Assembly: GCA_029262375.1 (NCBI GenBank)
Contig: JAJCZM010000051.1
Location: 1-64,000, forward strand
Reading direction: 5' to 3'
Length of the DNA stretch: 64,000 nt
From: Deltaproteobacteria bacterium
Lineage (GTDB): Bacteria > Desulfobacterota > Binatia > UBA1149 > SPBQ01
Part shown: in pieces, positions 56,935 through 64,000 of the stretch
How positions within the stretch are numbered: position 1 is the first letter of the stretch
Layout: each line of letters opens with the position of its first letter
Position numbers and translations under genes: made by a program
Notes under the pieces: model-generated
What the model saw: only the letters and a program-made list of their open reading frames with translations
The model's database searches: none
Told to the model about the DNA's origin: nothing

Positions 56935-59571
56935 TCACTGGCTGCAAATGCTGGGATCATCGCCGAAGTAGAAATTCACCTCGACCTTACTCGCGCTATT
57001 GCAGGCAAAGTCCAACAGGAATGACTCCGCGGAAGGCGAGGACCAGGTGAACGTCGCGAGCCGAGTACACGCGTCGAAACCGGTCGCACGATACGCAACT
57101 CGGCTAGGGAACTCGAAGAACAACGGAAGGTTCGTCAGCACGACATCGAGATCCTCGGTGACGACGACCTCCGGCTGACCGTCCACAATCACTTCAGCGT
57201 CTGAGTCGCGTTCAAGCGAAAGATTGGAGATGACGGTATTCGTCGAATTCAAGGTGCCGACTACGGAAGAAACAATCGTGCTGGTTTCGATGGATTCCAC
57301 GCAACTCATGTCAATCACGTTCTCCACGACTGCTCCGGGCAGCAATGCGCTGCGTTCAAAACGTGCGAATTCACCGATGAGGTCTGTGCCGTCGGGATTC
57401 TTGGACTGAACGCGACCGAGGACGTCGACCGTCACGAGAGCGACACCGATCGTCGACAAATCGACACCACCGACAAGCAACTGGGCGGTGATGTCTACGA
57501 CCAGCTCGTCACTCGCCTCGAAATACCCGTTTGCAACGACGAGGCGGATGCTGGTGTCTCCGGTCGCAGAGCGAACACCGGGCAGTTCGAGAGTTGCGAT
57601 GCCCTGGTCGGAAAGGGCGCTAGTCACGGGCGGTTCACCGCTCTGCCGCAGGTTATAAGCGTGAACGTCGATGAGTTCGAAGTCCGTCGTTCCGCTCACG
57701 CTCACGGTGATCTCCAGTTCGCCCGCCTGCACGAAGCGAGATACCTCGGTCGAGAACGGGGGAATCACCAGTTCGATGACGTCGTAAGCCAGCGGAGGAA
57801 CCGTCAGTCCGCGTTCCAGTAGCGGCTCGGCGGTTGGCTCGAGCCCCTCGAACTCAAACGCAGCGACCGCGACATCGGGTATCGACCCGTACTCGCTTGG
57901 TTGGTTCGTTGTAAGTTCCAATACGAAGTCGAGCCAAGCAATCGAGAGTCCTTGAATCGACCCCAGCGCCTCGTCAACCGCTTCGACCGAACCGGGTGCG
58001 TCGGGCATGAAAAAGGGGAGGCCCCCAACCGAATCGAAGATCGTCTTGTATATGCTGACGTCGTTGCCCGCATAGGTCTCGAGAAATACGAAGAAGTCCT
58101 GAGCAGCGTCAGCAAGCGGCTGGCCGGCGGGGTCATAGAGCGAGAACGCGGGCACGATCGTGTTCGCGTAGCGTGGATCCCTCGTCGGGGTCACGCCTGC
58201 GCCGAGTACGACGCGCGCACCGAGAGCGGCGGCGGTTCCCTCGTAGAGCCAGTCCGATTGGGATTCGATCAAGCGTTCGAAGGCCCCAGCTTCCGTTCCG
58301 GTCAACAACCCGTGCGACAAACTTCCGGCTTGTAGGGTGTGAAAATACTCGTGTACGGCCGTCGTGGCCCACTGGCTGCGCGGCTGCGTCGTGTTCACGT
58401 ACGACGCGCCATCAAAAAGGAGCGAGCCGGGCAACGTGAAGCCATCCGCGTCGCTCGGAAGGCGAACGTGATTGGCGAAATCGTCGAAATAGACGACGTA
58501 GCGGTCTCCGGGCAAATTCAGAGTGCGACGGTCGAAACCGAGTTCGTCGACGAGCAGGCCGTATGCGGCCTCGAGTGCGGCCGTCATTTCGCGCGCATCG
58601 TCGAAGTCCATCTGGCTGCCACGAAAGCGGACGCGAAAATGATCGCTCGCTTCTTGCGCAAACACCGAACCGGCCGTCTTGATATCGTCTATGGTCGCGA
58701 CGGCGCCGTTCGGAAGAGCCCAATCGATAGAACTAGCGACGTTGTCAAAGAGATTCGAGACCGAGTCGAAAACCGTACGGATGATTCCGGTGAACGACAA
58801 TCCTGCGGCACGAGGCTGTCCGAGTGCGGCCATGGAGTCGAAGTTGGCGAGCAGGGTTCTCGCCGGGATTTCCACTTGGAGACTTCCCCCTTCGAAATCA
58901 GCGACGACGGCGAACTCTTGAGAGATGGCGTAGCCACCGATGGTAAACGATAGGTTCACGTCTTCGACGGCGGCGTCTGTCGGTACGAGCGCTGGATCGA
59001 TCGGTAGTGTCAGCATGATCGCGCCGGATAGCTCCACATCGCCGTTGGAGACGATCACGAATGCATCTCGACTGAGTAGACGCTGCCCACCCCGTGCGCC
59101 GGGGTCGTCGGCGAACGCTTCAGAGATCTCGAATTGCAGAAGTCCTATTTCGGCGGCTTCCGAGACGATTCCTGGCGCGATCTCCAGCGTTGCGCCGCCG
59201 ATGGAAACGCTGCCTCCTGATTCCGGCGTAACCACGGTGGTCTCGACTCCGACGACCGTACTGGAATCGGGGAACGCGGGTTCGTTCGGCTCGCATGCAG
59301 CACACGCGAGCACGAGAGGATTGCCGACGGCAACCGACAGGATCGTCAGTGCATCGGTTGCCGAAATGACACCCGAATCGTCGACATCGCACACGCAAAG
59401 CTCGCAGACAAGACTGCCGACTGCGGCGCGAAGAGCGGCAAGCGCGTCTGTTGCCGTAGGCGAATCGCCGTTGCTGATGGGCTGGCCGCAATCCCCCGTC
59501 GCTGCCCACGCGGGGCGCGAGCAAAGCAGGAAAACCAAAGCGATCGCTGCAACGACACGAATCAAGTGCAT
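56935..59571 (-). CDS. Secreted HExxH metallopeptidase-like protein with N-terminal dockerin-like repeats
   Basis: An exported protein of about 878 residues. Signal peptide ends near PAWAATG. Two dockerin-like loops follow (SPTATDALAALRAAVG and DVDDSGVISATDALTILSVAVG), joined by a CxxCxC element. A beta-rich domain (about 100-260) precedes a zincin-like region: VHEYFHT (His-Glu-x-x-His near 407) and, about 38 residues later, WLYEGTA as possible third ligand. The C-terminal third is beta-rich. The ATG at 59571 gives a good signal peptide; a GTG at 59604 is an alternative. GAGGAG abuts the ATG unusually closely. Confidence 0.8.
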   Translation of the reverse strand: MHLIRVVAAIALVFLLCSRPAWAATGDCGQPISNGDSPTATDALAALRAAVGSLVCELCVCDVDDSGVISATDALTILSVAVGNPLVLACAACEPNEPAFPDSSTVVGVETTVVTPESGGSVSIGGATLEIAPGIVSEAAEIGLLQFEISEAFADDPGARGGQRLLSRDAFVIVSNGDVELSGAIMLTLPIDPALVPTDAAVEDVNLSFTIGGYAISQEFAVVADFEGGSLQVEIPARTLLANFDSMAALGQPRAAGLSFTGIIRTVFDSVSNLFDNVASSIDWALPNGAVATIDDIKTAGSVFAQEASDHFRVRFRGSQMDFDDAREMTAALEAAYGLLVDELGFDRRTLNLPGDRYVVYFDDFANHVRLPSDADGFTLPGSLLFDGASYVNTTQPRSQWATTAVHEYFHTLQAGSLSHGLLTGTEAGAFERLIESQSDWLYEGTAAALGARVVLGAGVTPTRDPRYANTIVPAFSLYDPAGQPLADAAQDFFVFLETYAGNDVSIYKTIFDSVGGLPFFMPDAPGSVEAVDEALGSIQGLSIAWLDFVLELTTNQPSEYGSIPDVAVAAFEFEGLEPTAEPLLERGLTVPPLAYDVIELVIPPFSTEVSRFVQAGELEITVSVSGTTDFELIDVHAYNLRQSGEPPVTSALSDQGIATLELPGVRSATGDTSIRLVVANGYFEASDELVVDITAQLLVGGVDLSTIGVALVTVDVLGRVQSKNPDGTDLIGEFARFERSALLPGAVVENVIDMSCVESIETSTIVSSVVGTLNSTNTVISNLSLERDSDAEVIVDGQPEVVVTEDLDVVLTNLPLFFEFPSRVAYRATGFDACTRLATFTWSSPSAESFLLDFACNSASKVEVNFYFGDDPSICSQ

Positions 59572-59980
59572 CTCCTCAGGCGCCCCAATCCGTAGCGTTT
59601 CCACAGACCTAGGGCCATCGCGGATAGCCGGGCACTGTTAGGAATCTCGTTCTTGAGAATCCGGACGACGATGGTGCACGAATGGGGGGGGGGCGTCGAG
59701 CTGTCGACTCGTGCGGAGCCGTCGAACCATGTGTTTTCCCGCCTACCGCCCTGCGATTGATAGCTGTTGGGCCTGCGCCAAGGATTCCACCGCATACTCC
59801 GCAGCATCCGCGCATACGTTTTATGGCGGATAGTACTCAACCGTTGGCGTGCGTCCACTCGTACGCACGCGCTCTGCTTTGCGGGGAGCTAGTACATATC
59901 CGTGCTCACCTGGGAATATCGGCTATTGCGATCCGGTCGGCCGCAGTATGGCATGCCGCTTGCTGCGTTACGCTGAGAGT
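59572..59980. other. Intergenic region upstream of the Tad pilin-like genes
   Basis: 409 bp between the metallopeptidase gene (minus) and the first TadE-like gene (plus), holding two divergent promoters. It includes a run of ten G at 59684-59693. Apart from that I see no clear element; frames across it have no convincing start or composition. Confidence 0.45.
59684..59693. repeat. Homopolymer run of ten G
   Basis: Ten consecutive G residues in a non-coding divergent region, about 290 bp upstream of the TadE-like gene and 110 bp from the metallopeptidase start. Such runs slip readily, and may also be misread by sequencing. Confidence 0.8.
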
Positions 59981-60586
59981 ATGCGGAACTACAACCATCA
60001 GAGGACAAGAGAGAAAGGCTCATTGACGATTGAGACGGCTCTCGTCGTCTCGATCTTCGTACTCATGCTCACCGGCATTATCGACTACGCGTCCTATCTG
60101 CATGCGCGTTCGCGCTTGCAGTGGTCGGTCAGTCAAGCCGCCCGCCATGCGGTCACGGGAAACTTGGACACGGACGAGGACGGCAACGTCCTGAACTGGA
60201 ACGGTACCATCCGCCATTCGCTCAGGAAGAAATCCGGAATCTACCTCCCCGCCAAGCAGATCAGCATTACGTCGGTCGATGACAGCGGGACGCTCTCGGA
60301 CGGACCGGGTCGCCCCGGCGACGTCGTCATCATTCAGGTCACCCACGGAACCAAGCCACTCACGCCGGGCATTAAGGCCCTGTTTCCCAACGGCAAGATG
60401 CCGATTCGCGTCACGACGCGCTTCAAGACTGAGTCGTTTACGGACAGCGCGACTCACATCGCCGGCGCTGCCGACGACGACGAAGAGAAGGAGCGGCTCC
60501 GAGCAAAGAAGGTGAAAGAGAGAAAGGAGCGACGCAAGAAGCGCCGCAGAGAGCGCCGCGCACTGCGACTCGGTGACAGCAGTTGA
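59981..60586 (+). CDS. TadE-like pilus protein with charged C-terminal tail
   Basis: A 201-residue prepilin-like protein. A short basic leader ends at EKG, then SLTIETALVVSIFVLMLTGIIDY: Glu at +5 after the processing Gly, as in Tad/type IV pseudopilins. The middle is a beta-rich TadE-type domain (DVVIIQVTHGTKPLTPGIK). The last 37 or so residues are nearly all Lys, Arg and Glu (KERLRAKKVKERKERRKKRR...), unusual for this family and likely to bind polyanion or DNA. The start at 59981 is chosen because upstream residues are low-complexity. It overlaps or abuts the next TadE-like gene. Confidence 0.85.
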   Translation: MRNYNHQRTREKGSLTIETALVVSIFVLMLTGIIDYASYLHARSRLQWSVSQAARHAVTGNLDTDEDGNVLNWNGTIRHSLRKKSGIYLPAKQISITSVDDSGTLSDGPGRPGDVVIIQVTHGTKPLTPGIKALFPNGKMPIRVTTRFKTESFTDSATHIAGAADDDEEKERLRAKKVKERKERRKKRRRERRALRLGDSS

Positions 60587-60623
60587 TCCGGCTACCAGAT
60601 ACCGCAGCGAAGTGGGCTACGAA

Positions 60624-61148
60624 ATGATGAACTCAAAACAATCTACGACACGAACGCGAGAGCGCGGCGCAGCCTTGGCCGAGTTCGCGATATCCGTACC
60701 GGTGCTTCTCGTCGCCTTCCTTGGCACCGTTGACATGGGGCGTGTCGTGTTCGCCCACCAGACGCTGGCCGACCTCTCGCGCGAAACAGCCAATTTGGTT
60801 TCCCGCGGAACCGACATCACTACGGCGGTCAACCTGGTGATCAAGACCAGCGATCGCTTCGATCTCGACAGCGACGGTTTCATCATCATCTCGCGCGTGA
60901 CCGCCCGCAGCGCCGACGACAATACCCCGTGGGTAGCCGAGCAGGACTCCAACGGCGCGCTGACCGGCATTCACAGCAAGATCGGCACGGCGGGAGGCGC
61001 GGCACGCCTGCCGGTCACCAAAGAAATGGCCAACGGCCAGCGGATCATGGCGGTCGAACTGGTCCAATCGTTCGAACCGGTGTTCCCCTTGGCGCGCTTC
61101 GGGCTCGACGTTCTCCCGACCGACATCAGGGCGACTGCGTACTTCTAG
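60624..61148 (+). CDS. TadE-like pilus protein
   Basis: A 174-residue prepilin-like protein. The leader ends with RERG, followed by AALAEFAISVPVLLVAFLG, a pseudopilin helix with Glu at +5. The remainder is beta-rich and ends in FGLDVLPTDIRATAYF, like TadE. The start is ambiguous: ATG at 60624 is used; a GTG at 60573, 14 bp inside the previous gene, would add 17 residues. It is followed 37 bp later by the vWA protein. TadE-type minor pilins are membrane-anchored parts of Tad pili or tight-adherence systems; the secretion ATPase and platform genes are not in this window. Confidence 0.85.
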   Translation: MMNSKQSTTRTRERGAALAEFAISVPVLLVAFLGTVDMGRVVFAHQTLADLSRETANLVSRGTDITTAVNLVIKTSDRFDLDSDGFIIISRVTARSADDNTPWVAEQDSNGALTGIHSKIGTAGGAARLPVTKEMANGQRIMAVELVQSFEPVFPLARFGLDVLPTDIRATAYF

Positions 61149-61185
61149 AAGAGCGCGCAGAGCACGCATTAGGACAACTTCAACA

Positions 61186-62466
61186 ATGGACATAACCGAG
61201 AGAATCGAACGACGTCGGCGACGCAATGACGAAAAAGGCGCAGTCCTTTTCCTGCTCTGCTTCGCGCTCGTCGCGCTGATGCTGGCAATCAGTATCGTCG
61301 TCGATCTGGGAATCGCTTACGTCTCCAGCGCCAACATTACGCGCGCCGTAGATGCCGGAGCACTAGCGGCAGCGCGCTATGCCGGAGCCGATGAGGACAA
61401 CGACGACGCGGCCGCGCTGCGTGCGCTCGCGATCGATGTGGCAAGTAACAACATCGCAGACAATCCCCTGCCGGTGACCTTCAAGGCCAGCGTCCGAGAG
61501 AACGGGGTCGATACCCTCACGGTATCGCTGTGGGCCGAGACGAAGTCGCCTACCTTGTTCTCCAAGGTGATCCGCAAAGACTCGATTACGGTCTCCAGCG
61601 TGGCTGAAGCGACGCGATTCCCGCTAGACATGAGCCTTGTCTTGGACCTGTCGTACTCTCTGCAGCGCAACGGCGTGTTTGACGACATGGTCAGCGCGTC
61701 GAAGCGCTTCGTTAGCTATTTCAACAACAACCTCGACCAATTGGGCCTGGTAACGTACTCCACTTGGGCCTCGAACGAGATCGCCCTTCAAAAGGACTTC
61801 AAAACGATCATCACCGACCGCATCGACGGTCTCGGGCCGATCAGCGACACCAACATAGAAGAAGGTCTGCGCGTCGCGAAAGAACAACTCGACGTCGCGC
61901 CGGCACGCGCGAACGCCACTAACGTCATCGTGTTGTTCACCGATGGGCGTCCCTCGGCATTCGCAGACGAGTTCGACATGAGCCCGCTCGACAATCCCCA
62001 TACGTATGAGGGGCTTATCGCCTCGTACATCAACGGCACATCGACACGCGGGCTATTCCAAACCAGTGATGGCAGGAAGATCAGGTACTTCGACGGCAGT
62101 GGTCAGCCGGTGCTCACCAGCAACGGGTCGGGCAGTAGTAGCCAAAACATGCCTGCCATTCTGCCTGACGGCACGTCCGTCAACGGGCCGAACATTCGCC
62201 GCTTGGGGATCGAGCAAGCCGAAGCCTGGGCGAATACGATCCGCGATGAAGGCTACACGATCTATGTCGTCGCACTCGGCAATCCCGCCGCAACGATAGA
62301 GGGAGACACCCCCGATCTGGAGTTCCTCAAGCGCGTGGCCAATGAGAAGGGCGTGGTCGACAAAGATCAGCCGAGGGGCGCAATGCTATTCGCTCCGACG
62401 GTGGCCCAACTCGACGATGCATTCTCAGCCGTTGCCGACCGAATATTGACCCGCCTCACCCAGTAA
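61186..62466 (+). CDS. TadG-like protein with von Willebrand A domain
   Basis: A 426-residue protein. The leader DEKGAVLFLLCFALVALML gives a pilin-like N-terminal membrane helix, followed by the VDAGALAAARYAG segment of TadG proteins. A vWA domain occupies about 147-420: the metal-site motif is DLSYS (Asp near residue 150), then TDGRPSAF. This TadG/vWA architecture is typical of Tad-type minor pilins. There is no Glu+5, unlike the two upstream proteins. It is probably surface-exposed and adhesive. Confidence 0.88.
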   Translation: MDITERIERRRRRNDEKGAVLFLLCFALVALMLAISIVVDLGIAYVSSANITRAVDAGALAAARYAGADEDNDDAAALRALAIDVASNNIADNPLPVTFKASVRENGVDTLTVSLWAETKSPTLFSKVIRKDSITVSSVAEATRFPLDMSLVLDLSYSLQRNGVFDDMVSASKRFVSYFNNNLDQLGLVTYSTWASNEIALQKDFKTIITDRIDGLGPISDTNIEEGLRVAKEQLDVAPARANATNVIVLFTDGRPSAFADEFDMSPLDNPHTYEGLIASYINGTSTRGLFQTSDGRKIRYFDGSGQPVLTSNGSGSSSQNMPAILPDGTSVNGPNIRRLGIEQAEAWANTIRDEGYTIYVVALGNPAATIEGDTPDLEFLKRVANEKGVVDKDQPRGAMLFAPTVAQLDDAFSAVADRILTRLTQ

Positions 62467-62512
62467 TGGAGCCGGAGCTCCTCGACGACGCCGAGCCGTT
62501 CGACCGCGCGGA

Positions 62513-63328
62513 CTAGCGCGATTTCTTCCGCTTGCGCGAAACTGGCGGCGCATCGTTGACCACGCCCGCCATGTCAGCGGCCTTGCGCCGCTCGAAGAAC
62601 AGGTACAGGCACACCGGCAACAACGGCAGCATCACCAACTGCGCCGGTGTCAGACCGACGTACGTCACATCTGCTGCGCGCAGGAAGTCGAGTGGGAATC
62701 GAAACGGCACATACGCGATCAAGAACACCAATATATACCAGCCGGTGAATCGCGGCTTGCGGCGCGCCCAATAGAAACATGCCGTGATGGCCGCCGCCCA
62801 TAGCACTTCGTAGAAGCCAAGATTGTGCCGCGCGCCGGCGGCCAACTCGCTATTGCCCGGGAAGTCCATTCCCAAGAAGAACTCCGTCAGCGCCCCGGGA
62901 TGATCGAAGGCCAGCGTGCAGCCGATGCGGCCGAAGATCCAAGCAGGTGCGAAACCGAACGCCATCGCATCGAGAGTCGGCCAAACGGCGACCTTGGCTC
63001 TACGCATGTAGAACAGGCCCCCGGCAATCCCACCGAGGAATCCACCGAACGAACTCATCTGTTCCCAAAAACGCAGAAGCCGCATCGGGTCTTCGGCGAT
63101 CTTGTGCGGCGAGTAGGCCGTCACCTCGACAAGGTGTGCTCCGAGAAACCCGGCAACGACCGCCCAGGTGATCGTATCGAAGAAGACTTTGGGATCGAGT
63201 TGCCAGCGCGCGGCCTGCCGCGTGGAAAGCCACACCCCCACCATGAGCGCCGTCCCCACCATGAGACCGAACGGCTGTAGCGTCAGAGGCCCAATATCGA
63301 AAGCCTGAAGGGTAGGGTCGGGGAGCAT
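62513..63328 (-). CDS. lgt: Prolipoprotein diacylglyceryl transferase-family protein
   Basis: A 271-residue polytopic membrane enzyme, the right size for Lgt, which transfers diacylglyceryl to the lipobox Cys of prolipoproteins. Family blocks: SSFGGFLGGIAGGL, GRIGCTLAFDHPG (usual GRxGNFxNxE is modified), and HNLGFYEVLWA (usual HPSQLYE). The signature Arg and Gly of GRIG are kept, but Asn and Glu of the loop differ, so it may be a divergent Lgt-like protein. C-terminus is basic (SRKRKKSR). Convergent with the TadG-like gene. Confidence 0.8.
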   Translation of the reverse strand: MLPDPTLQAFDIGPLTLQPFGLMVGTALMVGVWLSTRQAARWQLDPKVFFDTITWAVVAGFLGAHLVEVTAYSPHKIAEDPMRLLRFWEQMSSFGGFLGGIAGGLFYMRRAKVAVWPTLDAMAFGFAPAWIFGRIGCTLAFDHPGALTEFFLGMDFPGNSELAAGARHNLGFYEVLWAAAITACFYWARRKPRFTGWYILVFLIAYVPFRFPLDFLRAADVTYVGLTPAQLVMLPLLPVCLYLFFERRKAADMAGVVNDAPPVSRKRKKSR

Positions 63329-63618
63329 CAGTTCGTGAACCGTCTACGCGAAAGCCGTGTTCGGCGACAATATCGACGCGCGTGGCGTCGAATCAACCAC
63401 CGGACGCAGTGCGAATCACGAAGCGTTTCGCTCCACCTGCTCATTCGGGGACGTCCTAGGCCTGGTCGCGCCTGACCGCGGCTAATCCGGTTTGCTCGTG
63501 CTCGCTCCCGCCTGCTCACTTGTTACGCGGCGGGCTGCCTGTGATTCTAATTGTAGGATCTCGCGTGACCGCTGCCGCAGACGGGCACTTCGCGTTCGCG
63601 CCGAGGTCCGCCGAAGCC

Positions 63619-64000
63619 ATGCTCAGTTCGAGGCAGATCGTTCAATGTATAGCGTGTACCGCGCGTACTTCGCGCACCGTGCGGCGTGCGCTGATTGCGG
63701 TGACTGTGGGCATGGCTCTCTTTTCAGCCGCCCCACAGTCTGCGCAGGCTGCCCTCCGCGACTGCGCACAGCCAATCAGCATGGGCGCCTTGCCAACCGC
63801 AAGCGATTCACTGTTCATCCTGCAAGCCGCAATCGGTATCCGCGAGTGCGAGCCGTGCGTCTGCGATGTGGATGGCAGCACCGCGGTTACAGCCACCGAC
63901 GCGCTGGCAGCGTTGCGAATCGCCGTCGGTATCGCCGGCACTCTCGACTGCCCGCTGTCGTGCTCGTCGGGCTGCGGTGACGGCGTCGTTGAAGACGACG
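63619..64000 (+). CDS. Secreted protein with dockerin-like repeats, cut off by window end
   Basis: The plus strand from ATG 63619 is open to the end of the window. It starts MLSSRQIVQCIACTARTSRT, then a signal peptide core (ALIAVTVGMALFSAAPQSAQA). Next come two dockerin-like loops: PTASDSLFILQAAIG and CDVDGSTAVTATDALAALRIAVG, joined by ECEPCVC. A Cys-rich region follows (CPLSCSSGCGDG). The layout matches the N-terminus of the metallopeptidase gene upstream. The downstream part is missing. Confidence 0.8.
   Translation, partial: MLSSRQIVQCIACTARTSRTVRRALIAVTVGMALFSAAPQSAQAALRDCAQPISMGALPTASDSLFILQAAIGIRECEPCVCDVDGSTAVTATDALAALRIAVGIAGTLDCPLSCSSGCGDGVVEDD

Overview
The window is high-GC bacterial DNA with dense coding and frequent short overlaps. 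It has no insertion sequence, CRISPR array, rRNA or convincing tRNA. The gene mix suggests an uncultured deltaproteobacterial-type lineage, perhaps Binatota/'Desulfobacterota_B': WS/DGAT wax-ester enzymes, an F420-type nitroreductase, an ERG6-like methyltransferase, secreted Cys-rich proteins with dockerin-like repeats, Tad pilin-like proteins, and an ECF sigma/Ser-Thr kinase pair. That placement is inference; nothing in the window proves taxonomy.

Layout. 1-8.6 kb holds a truncated secreted protein, RNase R, an odd SDR lacking the catalytic Tyr, MAPEG, an HxlR regulator with a double operator, an ICMT-like methyltransferase, an SRPBCC protein, and a divergent heme pair (AhbD/NirJ-type radical SAM and HemY). 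8.6-17.3 kb is one giant secreted gene of about 2884 residues. It joins a five-haem cytochrome module, three malectin-like modules, a PQQ-type sugar dehydrogenase propeller, a PKD domain, a two-haem cytochrome module and many Cys-rich repeats. 17.6-25.5 kb is a neutral-lipid island: a WS/DGAT, a divergent FadD-type ligase, and an operon of an alpha/beta hydrolase, a hydrolase-WS/DGAT fusion and a beta-lactamase-fold esterase.

25.6-35.6 kb holds a GST pair, a PAS histidine kinase, a sterol-methyltransferase-like enzyme, an F420-type nitroreductase homologue, and a regulatory block (small protein, sigma-70 factor, ECF sigma, Ser/Thr kinase with TolB-like and TPR regions). 35.6-44.2 kb is carbon metabolism. 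An SDR, an epimerase and a ThDP enzyme lie on the minus strand. They diverge from a TetR gene coupled to a 3-hydroxyisobutyrate-dehydrogenase-like gene and an acetoin/2-oxo-acid dehydrogenase set (E1alpha, E1beta, lipoyl-hydrolase E2).

44.2-64 kb is mostly secreted and envelope proteins: an SBBP beta-propeller with dockerin-like repeats, a Cys-rich protein, a subtilase, a phosphotransferase, a phytoene-desaturase-type flavoprotein gene broken by an 11-bp tandem duplication, a DJ-1/PfpI protein, an MBOAT/SGNH acylation pair, a PlsC/DAGAT-like acyltransferase, an HExxH metallopeptidase with dockerin-like repeats, three Tad pilin-like genes, Lgt, and the start of another dockerin-like secreted protein that runs off the end.

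The strongest candidates for something undescribed are the giant haem/PQQ/malectin protein, the CxxCxC dockerin-like module shared by secreted proteins (clearly in three, loosely in a fourth), and the hydrolase-WS/DGAT fusion in its lipid operon.
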